From Microbacterium esteraromaticum (GTDB lineage: Bacteria > Actinomycetota > Actinomycetes > Actinomycetales > Microbacteriaceae), in contig NZ_JAFBBS010000001.1 in assembly GCF_016907315.1 (NCBI RefSeq), positions 2,480,001-2,544,000 of the forward strand: a stretch of 64,000 nt of DNA, in the 5' to 3' direction. The number at the start of each line of letters is the position of its first letter. Within the stretch, counting starts at the first letter, position 1. This document shows positions 53,752 to 61,592 of the stretch, in pieces. The position numbers and the translations under genes are program-made. The notes under the pieces are model-generated. The model worked only from the letters and a program-made list of their open reading frames with translations, did not search any database and was not told the origin of the DNA.

Positions 53752-54558
53752 TCAGGAGGTGATGGAAGCGGAGCCCGCGAGCGCCCGGGCGATGCGCGAC
53801 CCGCCGGTCTCGGCGATGCGGGCGAAGAAGCCGTCTCGCACCGATGCAGAGACGCGGGACGTCGTCGGGGCCTCCTCGCCGTCACGGTAGAACCGCTCGA
53901 GCGCGTCGCGGAGCAGGCGGATGGCCTCGGCCCGCTGCTGAGACACGGCGGAGTGCGATACGCCCAGCTCCTCGGCGATCTCCTTCACGGGGCGCTCGTC
54001 GATGTACACGGCGTGCACGATCATCCGCATCCGCTCGGGCAGCGCCCTGATCGCGTGGTCGAGCACGGTTCGTCGCTCGGCGACAGCCGCCGCCTCATCG
54101 GGCAGGGGCGTGTACGAGGCGAGATCGGACTCGTGCACGTCGTCGAGCGTCGTGACGGAGCGGGTGGCGTCGGCGAGAGCCGCCAGCACCTCTTCCTGGG
54201 AGACGCCCATCGCGGTGGCGATCTCTGCGGCGGTCGCCGGACGGCCGAGGCCCGAAGACAGGGTGTCCTGCACCGCTGTGGTCTCTTTGATGCGTCGGCG
54301 GATGCCCCGGGATGCCCAGTCCATCGACCGCATCTCGTCGGCGAAGGCCCCGAGGATGCGCCGACGGGCGTAGGCTCCGAACGGCACGCCGAGCGACGGG
54401 TCGTACGCCTCGGCCGCCGTGACCAGCGCGAGGGCGCCGGCGGATGCCAGTTCTTCACGCGGCACGTGCGTCGCGCGCGCATGGGTGTCTGAGGCGAGAT
54501 AACCCACCAGCGGCAGGTTCTCCTCGATCAGGCGATTGCGCTCTTCACGCGTCGTCAT
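53752..54558 (-). CDS. fliA: FliA/WhiG-type sigma factor (sigma-28 family)
   Basis: The 268-aa sigma factor has region 2 (ENLPLVGYLASDTHARATHVPREELASAGALALVTAAEAYDP, then GVPFGAYARRRILGAFADEMRSMDW), region 3 (LGRPATAAEIATAMGVSQEEVLAAL) and region 4 with its helix-turn-helix (IAEELGVSHSAVSQQRAEAIRLLRDAL). It lies between the flagellin gene and the divergent flgN operon and is the obvious reader of the five sigma-28-like sites. No FlgM anti-sigma gene is visible. The start has AGGGGG 9 nt upstream and is overlapped by a 19-codon leader frame. Confidence 0.92.
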   Translation of the reverse strand: MTTREERNRLIEENLPLVGYLASDTHARATHVPREELASAGALALVTAAEAYDPSLGVPFGAYARRRILGAFADEMRSMDWASRGIRRRIKETTAVQDTLSSGLGRPATAAEIATAMGVSQEEVLAALADATRSVTTLDDVHESDLASYTPLPDEAAAVAERRTVLDHAIRALPERMRMIVHAVYIDERPVKEIAEELGVSHSAVSQQRAEAIRLLRDALERFYRDGEEAPTTSRVSASVRDGFFARIAETGGSRIARALAGSASITS

Positions 54559-54604
54559 GGCTGGTGGCCCCCTCGTAGAACACAGGAACGGACTGCTCCT
54601 GCAT
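54545..54604 (-). CDS. Possible 19-aa leader peptide upstream of the sigma factor
   Basis: An ATG at 54604 with a strong GGAGGGG Shine-Dalgarno 7 nt upstream opens a 19-codon frame. Its stop (54545-54547) lies 11 nt past the sigma factor's ATG, so the two overlap by 14 nt in different frames. Reading it would bring ribosomes to the sigma start. Its own start and SD can fold into a hairpin (54602-54627). Whether it is translated is unknown. Confidence 0.4.
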   Translation of the reverse strand: MQEQSVPVFYEGATSHDDA

Positions 54605-54641
54605 GGTGGGTCCCCTCCCATACCATGTCCTGAATGATAGT

Positions 54642-54665
54642 GGCATGGGGAGAACTACCCATGCC
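54642..54665. promoter_or_regulatory. Dyad between sigma factor and flgN operon
   Basis: GGCATGGG and CCCATGCC (8-bp perfect arms, 8-nt spacer) lie upstream of both divergent units: about 85 nt from the sigma ATG and 9 nt before the flgN promoter's -35. It could be an operator shared by both directions or a weak terminator. No regulator gene is nearby to suggest which. Confidence 0.45.
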
Positions 54666-54673
54666 AGCGCGGA

Positions 54674-54700
54674 TAACGATCTGCGCTCGCCGGTCGATAG
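54674..54700 (+). promoter_or_regulatory. Sigma-28-like promoter of flgN-flgK-flgL-fliW
   Basis: TAAC (54674-54677), a 15-nt spacer and GTCGATAG (54693-54700) match the other four sites, with T for C at the second -10 base. It lies 49 nt before the flgN ATG. Confidence 0.65.
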
Positions 54701-54749
54701 ATGCAGTCGACCGGTCGAACGACGCGTCACTCACTGGGGAAGAGAGTCA

Positions 54750-55232
54750 ATGGGAGCCAACGAATTGTCTGCGCAGCTATGGCGAGAACGTGAGCTGCTC
54801 GAGCTGCTGCTGTTCAAGCTCGAGGAGCAGGAGCTTCTGCTCGCCGCCGGCCGCACACGCTGGATGCAGTTCGCCACGCGTGAGATCGAGCAGGTGCTCG
54901 ATGGACTCCGCACGGCCGGGATCGCCCGCGTCGTCGAGGCCGAGACCGTCGCCGCCGAATGGGGCGCGCCTGAGGGTGCCAGCATCAGGCAGCTCATCGA
55001 CAGCGCGCCGGAGGGGGCCTGGCGCGACGTCCTCATCGAGCACCTGAACGCGCTGACGAAGCTGACCGATGAGATCGGCCGCCTGCGCGACGCGAACTCA
55101 GAGCAGCTGCGCGCGGTCATGCGGGCCACGCAGGAGACGATCGCCGGCCTCGGTGACGACACCGGCGAGTACACCACCCACGGTGAGCGCGCGCGCGAGG
55201 ACTCCGCGCGCATCATCGACACGGAGATGTGA
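54750..55232 (+). CDS. flgN: Flagellar export chaperone FlgN-like protein
   Basis: FlgN escorts the hook-filament junction proteins FlgK and FlgL, which are encoded just downstream. The 160-aa protein is helical: LWRERELLELLLFKLEEQELLLAAGRTRWMQFATREIEQVLDGL is the FlgN N-terminal pattern, and a C-terminal helix (LTKLTDEIGRLRDANSEQLRAVMRATQETIAGL) follows. The ATG at 54750 has GAGAG upstream. Chaperone and clients in one operon is the usual arrangement. Confidence 0.87.
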   Translation: MGANELSAQLWRERELLELLLFKLEEQELLLAAGRTRWMQFATREIEQVLDGLRTAGIARVVEAETVAAEWGAPEGASIRQLIDSAPEGAWRDVLIEHLNALTKLTDEIGRLRDANSEQLRAVMRATQETIAGLGDDTGEYTTHGERAREDSARIIDTEM

Positions 55233-55237
55233 GGAAC

Positions 55238-56647
55238 ATGTCGACATTCAGCGGACTCGGCACCGCCGCCAGCGCCCTCGCCGCGGCTCGGCGGGGGATG
55301 GATGTGGTGGGGCAGAACATCGCCAACCAGGCGACCGATGGCTACACGCGTCAGCGTGTCAGCACGTCGGCGATCGCGGCGGTCGCCCAGTCGGGACGCT
55401 TCAGCCTCGGAGCACTTCCCGGGCACGGCGTCTCGGTCGACGGCGTCGCCCGCCTGGGGGACGTGCTTCTCGATGCGCGCGTCCGCGATACGGCCGGCGC
55501 CGCCGGCTTCTGGTCTGCGCGCGCACTCGCCGCCACCACTGCTGAGACCGCTCTGGCCGAGCCGACCGAGCACGGTCTGGCAGCGCGTCTCTCGCAGTTC
55601 TGGAACGCGTGGCAGGATCTGGGCAACACGCCTGATCAGGGCGCTGCCGCAGCGACGGTGCTGCAGTCGGCATCGGAGCTCGCGACCCGGATCGCCGGCG
55701 GGTACCGCGCCGTGGCGACGCAGTGGGCGGATGCCAGGCAGTCCGCCGAACGCACGGTCGCTCAGCTCAACACCGCCGCGTCGCAGATCGCCCAGCTGAA
55801 CACCGAGATCCGTGACGCGCTCGGCGCCGGCAGCTCTGCGAACGAGCTGATCGACAGGCGCGACGCTCTCGTGCAGACCACCGCGCGACTCGCGGGCGCC
55901 AGAGGCACACTCGAGGCCGACGGCACCATGACCGTGCGCATCGACGGCAACGCCCTCGTCGCGGGCGGCGACGCCAGGTCGCTGACCCTCGCGGGGCCGG
56001 TCACCATCGAGCAGGGCGGAGCGCTGTCGGTGTCGTGGAGCGGCGCCGACGGCTTCGCGGTGTCGGTCGACGGAGGTGAGCTGGGCGGGCTGCTGAGCGT
56101 GCTCGCGCCGGCGGACGACGGCGGCACGCTGGCGAGACTGGCCGGGTCGTACGACGACGTGGCCCGAGCTCTCGCCTCCAGCGTCAACGAGCGGCACCGC
56201 GCGGGAGTGACGGCCGCCGGTCAGACCGGAGGGGACTTCTTCGCCCTGTCGGGGTCTGGCCCCGCCGCGCTCGGGCTCTCAGTGGCCGTCGGGAGTGCAT
56301 CCGATCTCGCCGTCGCCAAGCCGGGAGGCGGGCCCCTGGATTCAAGCAATGCGGATGCGATCTCTCAGATCGGGCGCAGCGCGGGCGGACCCGACTCCAT
56401 CTGGGCGGATGTTGTCGCCGGCTTCGCCGTCGCCACCGCCGGCGACATCCAGCGCGCGACCCTCTCGGACGTCGCGTCGACGGCCGCGGTCGGCGCGCAG
56501 CGATCTGTGGCGGGAGTCGACGGCGACGAGGAGACGATCAGCCTGCTCACGTTCCAGACGGCCTACCAGGCGGCGGCCAGGGTTCTCACGGCCGTGGACG
56601 AATCGCTCGACGTGCTCATCAACCGCACCGGCCTCGTGGGCCGCTAG
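55238..56647 (+). CDS. flgK: Hook-filament junction protein FlgK
   Basis: FlgK (HAP1) joins hook to filament. The 469-aa protein has the axial N-terminus (GTAASALAAARRGMDVVGQNIANQATDGYTRQRV) and C-terminus (EETISLLTFQTAYQAAARVLTAVDESLDVLINRTGLVGR), with LSQFWNAWQDLGNTPDQGAA in between. The ATG at 55238, 5 nt after flgN, follows GAGGAAC; a GTG at 55229 would overlap flgN and is less likely. Confidence 0.96.
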   Translation: MSTFSGLGTAASALAAARRGMDVVGQNIANQATDGYTRQRVSTSAIAAVAQSGRFSLGALPGHGVSVDGVARLGDVLLDARVRDTAGAAGFWSARALAATTAETALAEPTEHGLAARLSQFWNAWQDLGNTPDQGAAAATVLQSASELATRIAGGYRAVATQWADARQSAERTVAQLNTAASQIAQLNTEIRDALGAGSSANELIDRRDALVQTTARLAGARGTLEADGTMTVRIDGNALVAGGDARSLTLAGPVTIEQGGALSVSWSGADGFAVSVDGGELGGLLSVLAPADDGGTLARLAGSYDDVARALASSVNERHRAGVTAAGQTGGDFFALSGSGPAALGLSVAVGSASDLAVAKPGGGPLDSSNADAISQIGRSAGGPDSIWADVVAGFAVATAGDIQRATLSDVASTAAVGAQRSVAGVDGDEETISLLTFQTAYQAAARVLTAVDESLDVLINRTGLVGR

Positions 56648-56660
56648 GAGGAGGACGACC

Positions 56661-57542
56661 ATGATCTCCCGGGTGACAGCGTCTTCCATGACGCACACGG
56701 CCATGCGCCAGCTGCAGGCCAATCTGTCGGAGTTGTCGCGGCTGCAGGAGCAGGCGAACTCGCAGCGTGCGTTCCTCGCGCCCTCCGACGACCCCCATGC
56801 GGCAGCCACCACGCTGCGGCTGCACTCCGAGCAGCGCCGCACCGAGCAGCACGCCCGCAACATCGACGATGGCATCGCCTGGCTCGCGACCGCGGACTCG
56901 GCGATCACCGCGAGCACCGCCCTGCTCGCCCGTGTAAGGAACCTGACGGTGCAGGGAGCCAATGACGGGGCGATGGATGCGACGGCGAAAGAAGCCATCG
57001 CGGTCGAGCTCGAAGGCATCCGCGATGAGCTGCTCGCGCAGGCGAACACCACCGTGCTGGGGCGCTCGGTCTTCGCCGGCACGTCCGACACCGCGGCGTT
57101 CGACCCGACCGGCGCGTTCAGCGGACATCCCGGAGCGGAGGTCGTCCGTCGTGTCTCCGACGAGGCATCCATCCGCGTCGACACCGACGGCGCCGCGGTC
57201 TTCGGAACGGGAGCAGGGTCGGTGTTCGCCCTGATCACCGATATCGTGGCCGATCTGCGGGGTGGGCAGAATGTCGGTCCCCGCCTGACCGAGATCGATG
57301 AGCGCCGCGACGCGATGCTCAGCGTGCAGGGCTCGGTGGGCGCAAGGCAGTCGCAGCTGGAGCGAGCCAAGGAGGCGACAGTGCAGGACTCCGTGTCACT
57401 CGAGGCGCGACGAGCCGCCGTCGAGGACGTCGACTCCGTCGAGGTGCTCGTGAGGCTGCAGGCTCAGGAGCTCGTGTACCGATCCGCGCTCGCCGTCACC
57501 GGCCGCGTTCTGCAGCCCACGCTCCTGGAGTTCCTGCGATGA
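56661..57542 (+). CDS. flgL: Hook-filament junction protein FlgL
   Basis: FlgL (HAP3) is the second junction protein. The 293-aa protein is flagellin-like at both ends (RVTASSMTHTAMRQLQANLSELSRLQEQANSQRAFLAPSDDPHAAATTL, and LVRLQAQELVYRSALAVTGRVLQPTLLEFLR). The ATG at 56661 follows AGGAGGACGACC. The stop overlaps the fliW ATG by 4 nt. Confidence 0.95.
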   Translation: MISRVTASSMTHTAMRQLQANLSELSRLQEQANSQRAFLAPSDDPHAAATTLRLHSEQRRTEQHARNIDDGIAWLATADSAITASTALLARVRNLTVQGANDGAMDATAKEAIAVELEGIRDELLAQANTTVLGRSVFAGTSDTAAFDPTGAFSGHPGAEVVRRVSDEASIRVDTDGAAVFGTGAGSVFALITDIVADLRGGQNVGPRLTEIDERRDAMLSVQGSVGARQSQLERAKEATVQDSVSLEARRAAVEDVDSVEVLVRLQAQELVYRSALAVTGRVLQPTLLEFLR

Positions 57543-57910
57543 CCGCTCTTCTCGATTTCCTCGCCCCTCCGCTCGGACTCGCTCCGCACACGCGGTTCCG
57601 GCTCGACCCCATCGACGGGGCCGACGGGCTCTTCTCGCTCGGCGCCGTCGACGACGACGGTCTGCGGCTCTACCTCGTCGACCCGCAGACGGTCGTGTCG
57701 GGCTACGCTCCGACACTCGCGGAGGAGCACGCCGACGCCCTCGGTCTGACTGCAGCAGATGATGCGCTGGTGCTGGTCGTGGCGAGCCACACCGGCGAGG
57801 GCGTGCACGTGAACCTGCTCGCCCCGATCATCGCCAACAAGGTCACGGGCGCTACGGCCCAGGTCATCCTCGAGGGCCAGGACTACCCGCTGCGGGCACC
57901 GCTCGGCTGA
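57539..57910 (+). CDS. fliW: Flagellar assembly factor FliW
   Basis: FliW binds CsrA and frees flagellin mRNA for translation, and flagellin in turn binds FliW. The 123-aa protein has the family pattern: LDFLAPPLGLAPHTRFRLDPIDGADGLFSLGAVDDDGLRLYLVDP, then VNLLAPIIANKVTGATAQVILEGQDYPLRAPL. The linked flgK-flgL-fliW order is like Bacillus. Here csrA is not next to fliW but at the far end of the island. Confidence 0.95.
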   Translation: MTALLDFLAPPLGLAPHTRFRLDPIDGADGLFSLGAVDDDGLRLYLVDPQTVVSGYAPTLAEEHADALGLTAADDALVLVVASHTGEGVHVNLLAPIIANKVTGATAQVILEGQDYPLRAPLG

Positions 57911-57925
57911 CCGGGCGGCGCGGAC

Positions 57926-57931
57926 TAACCT
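57926..57931 (+). promoter_or_regulatory. -10 box (TAACCT) of tsaB
   Basis: TAACCT ends exactly 6 nt before the tsaB GTG, suggesting a leaderless tsaB-rimI-tsaD transcript. Since tsaB is usually read through from tsaE, a separate promoter here would make up for the flagellar island in between. Confidence 0.5.
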
Positions 57932-57935
57932 GGAA

Positions 57936-57944
57936 GGGTGATCC
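57936..57944. repeat. Right 9-bp direct repeat at the flagellar island edge
   Basis: GGGTGATCC spans the tsaB start codon and is identical to 31993-32001 at the tsaE stop, in the same orientation. Joining the two copies would restore a 4-nt tsaE/tsaB overlap of the type seen at alr/tsaE. Confidence 0.6.
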
Positions 57945-58525
57945 TCGCCGTCGACACCTCTCTCGGAACGGCCGTCGCCGTCATCGACGCCGACGGGCGC
58001 ACCGTCGCCGAGGCCGGCACCCCCGATCCGCTCGGTCACGCCGAGGTGATCGGAGACCTGCTGGCCCAGGTGGCGGGTCATGAGATCACGCACGTCGTCG
58101 CCGGAATGGGCCCTGGCCCGTTCACCGGCCTGCGCATCGGCATCGCCGCCGCGCGGGCGTTCGCGCTCGGCCGGGGCATCCCCCTCGTCCCGGTGCCCAG
58201 CCACTTCGCGATCGCCCTCGAGCACGCGGCCGACGGTCCATTCGCGGTGGTGACCGATGCGCGACGGCGAGAGATCGCCGTCAGCGTCTTCGATGGGACC
58301 GATGCCGACGGCATCCCGGATCTGACCCAGCCGACGCGCCTCGAGAAGCGCGGCGCCGAGATAGATGAGCCGGTGCACGAGGTGACCGAGCTGTCGGCCG
58401 CGGCGCTCGCCCGCGTCGGCGCCCGTGCCATCGCAAGCGGCCGCGTTCTGGCCGACGCCGAGCCGCTCTATCTGCGCTCGCCCGATGTGGTGCAGCCCGG
58501 CGCCCCGAAGCGGGTGGGCTCATGA
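57938..58525 (+). CDS. tsaB: tRNA threonylcarbamoyladenosine biosynthesis protein TsaB
   Basis: TsaB is the non-catalytic partner of TsaD in t6A synthesis. The 195-aa protein has the ASKHA-type N-terminus (MILAVDTSLGTAVAVID) and the family motif GMGPGPFTGLRIGIAAARAFALG. The GTG start overlaps the right 9-bp repeat, and the stop overlaps the rimI ATG by 4 nt. Its partner tsaE lies 26 kb upstream across the flagellar island. Confidence 0.95.
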   Translation: MILAVDTSLGTAVAVIDADGRTVAEAGTPDPLGHAEVIGDLLAQVAGHEITHVVAGMGPGPFTGLRIGIAAARAFALGRGIPLVPVPSHFAIALEHAADGPFAVVTDARRREIAVSVFDGTDADGIPDLTQPTRLEKRGAEIDEPVHEVTELSAAALARVGARAIASGRVLADAEPLYLRSPDVVQPGAPKRVGS

Positions 58526-59013
58526 CCCTGCGCCCCGCGACCCTCGACGACCTGCCCGCGATCATGGGCCTCGAGCAGCGCAGCTTTCCCACCGATGCGT
58601 GGAGCGAGCAGACGATGGGCACCGAGATCGCGAGCCTGCACAACGTCTACCTGGTCGACGTGGAGGGCGAACGCGTCGTCGGCTACGGAGGAGTGCGGGC
58701 TCTGCAGGGCTCGGCTGATTCCGACATCCAGACGATCGCGCTCGACACCTCCCTTCGAGGGCAGGGGCGAGGACGCGCGCTGCTGCGCGCGCTGATCGTC
58801 ACCGCGCTCGAGCGCGGCGCGCGCGAGCTCTTCCTCGAGGTGCGGGACGACAACATCCCGGCTCATACGCTCTACGCCTCGGAGGGCTTCGCCGAGATAG
58901 GCCGCAGGCAGGGCTACTACCAGCCTGACAACGTGGATGCGGTGATCATGCGCCTCGACCTGTGGTCGTGGGCGCGCAGTTCGACCGATGCAGCAGAGGA
59001 GACGAGCGCATGA
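58522..59013 (+). CDS. rimI: Ribosomal-protein-alanine N-acetyltransferase RimI
   Basis: RimI acetylates the N-terminus of ribosomal protein S18 in E. coli. The 163-aa GNAT protein has the acetyl-CoA loop [14 protein letters not shown], the [28 protein letters not shown] motif and a final IMRLDL strand. It is embedded between tsaB and tsaD with 4-nt overlaps on both sides, the standard actinobacterial order. Confidence 0.95.
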   Translation: MTLRPATLDDLPAIMGLEQRSFPTDAWSEQTMGTEIASLHNVYLVDVEGERVVGYGGVRALQGSADSDIQTIALDTSLRGQGRGRALLRALIVTALERGARELFLEVRDDNIPAHTLYASEGFAEIGRRQGYYQPDNVDAVIMRLDLWSWARSSTDAAEETSA

Positions 59014-60077
59014 CCGGTCCCCTGGTGCTCGGAATCGAGACGAGCTGCGACGAGACCGGCATCGGGATCGTACGCGGACGGACGCTGCTGTCGAACACGA
59101 TCGCGTCGAGCATGGACGAGCATGCACGCTACGGCGGGGTCGTGCCGGAGGTCGCTGCACGGGCCCACCTCGAGGCCCTGCAGCCGTCGATCGAGCGGGC
59201 CCTCGCCGAGGCGCGGGTGACGCTCGACGAGCTGGATGCGATCGCCGTGACCAGCGGCCCCGGACTCGCGGGAGCGCTGATGGTGGGCGTCGGCGCGGCG
59301 AAGGGTCTCGCGGTGAGCCTCGGCAAGCCGCTGTACGCGGTGAACCACCTCGTCGGTCACATCGCCGCCGACATCCTCACCTCCGAGGATCGCGCCACGG
59401 CTCCGCTCGAGTACCCGACCATCGCGCTGCTCGTCTCGGGCGGGCACACCTCGCTCCTGCACGTGCGCGACCTGACGACCGACGTCGAGCTGCTCGGCGA
59501 GACGGTCGACGATGCGGCAGGCGAGGCCTTCGACAAGGTCGCCAGGCTGCTGGGCCTGCCCTACCCCGGCGGACCGCAGATCGATAGGGCAGCAGCCGAC
59601 GGCGACCCGAAGGCGATCCGCTTCCCGAGGGGGCTCTCGAAGGCGTCCGACATGGCGAAGCATCGCTACGACTTCTCGTTCTCGGGCCTGAAGACCGCGG
59701 TCGCGCGCTGGGTCGAGCGCGCCGAGGCGGCCGGTGAAGAGGTTCCGGTGGCCGACGTCGCCGCGAGCTTCCGTGAGGCCGTGATCGACGTGCTCGTCAC
59801 CAAGGCCCTCGCCGCCTGCGAAGACCGCGGTGTGCCGCGTCTGCTGCTCGGTGGCGGCGTGATCGCCAACAGGCGCCTGCGCGAGGTGGCCCTCGAGCGG
59901 GCGGCGGCGGCCGGCGTCGCCGTGCGCATCCCGCCGCTGTCGCTGTGCACCGACAACGGCGCCATGATCGCCGGTCTCGCAGCCGAGCTGATCGTGAGCG
60001 GACGCGGCGCCTCGACCCTCGCGTTCGGCGCCGATTCGACGCTCCCTGTGACCGAGATCCAGGTGAGCCCGGCATGA
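59010..60077 (+). CDS. tsaD: tRNA N6-adenosine threonylcarbamoyltransferase TsaD
   Basis: TsaD moves the threonylcarbamoyl group to A37 of ANN-decoding tRNAs. The 355-aa protein starts [17 protein letters not shown]. It has the metal-binding pair His113 and His117 (NHLVGHIAA), the [10 protein letters not shown] phosphate loop and the [12 protein letters not shown] segment. The ATG at 59010 overlaps the rimI stop; the longer frame to 58962 lies in rimI. Its stop overlaps the next gene's ATG. Confidence 0.97.
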   Translation: MTGPLVLGIETSCDETGIGIVRGRTLLSNTIASSMDEHARYGGVVPEVAARAHLEALQPSIERALAEARVTLDELDAIAVTSGPGLAGALMVGVGAAKGLAVSLGKPLYAVNHLVGHIAADILTSEDRATAPLEYPTIALLVSGGHTSLLHVRDLTTDVELLGETVDDAAGEAFDKVARLLGLPYPGGPQIDRAAADGDPKAIRFPRGLSKASDMAKHRYDFSFSGLKTAVARWVERAEAAGEEVPVADVAASFREAVIDVLVTKALAACEDRGVPRLLLGGGVIANRRLREVALERAAAAGVAVRIPPLSLCTDNGAMIAGLAAELIVSGRGASTLAFGADSTLPVTEIQVSPA

Positions 60078-60511
60078 GCGACCCGCGCATCGAGCAGCCC
60101 ACCCCCGAGGTCGAGAAGCCCGGTGGCGGCGCTGAGCTGCCTGGTGCGGCGAAGGGCTACGGCAAGCTGCCCACCGGGCCCGTGCCGGTCGGGCAGGTCG
60201 CCGCGCATCCGGATGCGGATGAGCAGCCGGTCATGGAATGGGCGCCCACCACGAGCGATCAGCCCGTCGATGATGCACGGCTCGCGCCGTGGGCGCTGGT
60301 CGCCGCGATCGTCGCACTCGCGACATCGATGTTCGTCGGCTGGGGGATCCCGGTAGCGATCATCGCCGTGATCGCGGCGATCATGTCGCTGCGAAGACCG
60401 ATCGAGAATCGCGGCGTCGCGATGTGGGCGCTGGTGCTCGGATTGTGTGCCACGCTGTTCAGCGCAGGGTGGCTGCTGTGGGCCGCGATGCAGCTCGAGA
60501 GTCTGGGGTGA
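60074..60511 (+). CDS. DUF4190-type two-helix membrane protein
   Basis: The 145-aa protein has a Pro/Gly/Asp-rich cytoplasmic N-terminus (about 70 residues) and two membrane helices (about residues 74-104 and 113-137) joined by a short basic loop (LRRPIENRG), as in DUF4190 proteins. The function is unknown. Its ATG overlaps the tsaD stop by 4 nt, so it is cotranscribed with the t6A genes. Confidence 0.72.
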   Translation: MSDPRIEQPTPEVEKPGGGAELPGAAKGYGKLPTGPVPVGQVAAHPDADEQPVMEWAPTTSDQPVDDARLAPWALVAAIVALATSMFVGWGIPVAIIAVIAAIMSLRRPIENRGVAMWALVLGLCATLFSAGWLLWAAMQLESLG

Positions 60512-60514
60512 CGC

Positions 60515-61588
60515 ATGCTGGACGAGGCGAAGAGCTCACGACGACGTGAGCTGCAGCGCCGGGCGTATGCCCCCGGTGGGGGAATCACCGAAGCGGAGCA
60601 CGCCGAACTGCGAGAACTCGATGCCCTGGCTGCGACCGCTGCGCCTGCAGAACCGGCTCCGGCACCCGCTCCCGAGCGAGGCGCGGAGCGACGGGACGGG
60701 CCTGCAGGTCCCGACGCGGCCGCCCGGTCCGAACGCCCTTCACCCCGCATCGACGGCTCAGGAGCCGGCGAGGTCCCGGCGCATGACGAGATCTCGCATG
60801 AGCAGGTGAGTGAGCCCACCGGCACCGATGCGACCTCGGGACGGCGGCGGCCGGGCATCCCGATCCTCGCCCTGTCGACGCTGGTCGCGCTGCTCATCGG
60901 CTTCGGCGGAGGATGGGTGCTGCTGGGCCGCTCCGACGCCCCGGCGATGAACGCTGCGCAGGCGAGCGCGCTGGCGGAGATCGAGAAGACCGGGCGGTTC
61001 GACCCGGGCTCGATCGTCTATCTCGGCGAGAAATATGACGCCTCGGTGTGGCGCGCGACCAGCGAAGACGGCGCGAAGACCTGCCTGGCCATCAGTGTCG
61101 CCGATCAGAATCGGTTCGAGTGCATGACGCCGCCGGAGCCTGACGACGAGACGCCGTTCGCCCAGCCCATCGGCGTCTCGATCGATCGCGCCGAGGGCGA
61201 GCACCACTGGTCCTACTGGGCGACGCTCATCGATGACATCGCCGGCCGCGAGACGCTGCTCGTCCAGCGGCATGACATGTCTGCCGGCATGGACTGGACA
61301 TCGCAGTTCACCGACGAGGAGCAGGCGCAGATCGAGAAGATCGCGGCGCAGGGCGTCGACCCGCGGTACATCCAGATCGTCGGCTACGACGGAGAGGTGC
61401 CCGTCTTCATCTCACAGGCGATGAAGACGTGCGTCTACGTCGTCGATCCCGAGGGCGATGCCGTCATCGAGTCGTGCGAGCCCACCGATGAGGGCGTCTT
61501 CCTCCTCTCACGGGGCAGCACGGTGTACGAGGTGCGCGAGACGCCGTCGCGGGGTCCGGTGCTCACCGTCGTGCGGAACGGCGGATGA
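60515..61588 (+). CDS. Single-pass membrane protein of unknown function (paralogue 1)
   Basis: The 357-aa protein has a short charged N-terminal motif (SRRRELQRRAYAPGGGITEAEHAELRELDA), a low-complexity Ala/Pro/Glu linker, one membrane helix (about residues 116-138, PGIPILALSTLVALLIGFGGGWVLLG) and an extracytoplasmic domain of about 210 residues (GRFDPGSIVYLGEKYDASVWRATS, with several cysteines). I do not recognise a family. The gene directly downstream is a paralogue. It follows the DUF4190-type gene by 3 nt. Confidence 0.75.
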   Translation: MLDEAKSSRRRELQRRAYAPGGGITEAEHAELRELDALAATAAPAEPAPAPAPERGAERRDGPAGPDAAARSERPSPRIDGSGAGEVPAHDEISHEQVSEPTGTDATSGRRRPGIPILALSTLVALLIGFGGGWVLLGRSDAPAMNAAQASALAEIEKTGRFDPGSIVYLGEKYDASVWRATSEDGAKTCLAISVADQNRFECMTPPEPDDETPFAQPIGVSIDRAEGEHHWSYWATLIDDIAGRETLLVQRHDMSAGMDWTSQFTDEEQAQIEKIAAQGVDPRYIQIVGYDGEVPVFISQAMKTCVYVVDPEGDAVIESCEPTDEGVFLLSRGSTVYEVRETPSRGPVLTVVRNGG

Positions 61589-61592
61589 CGAC

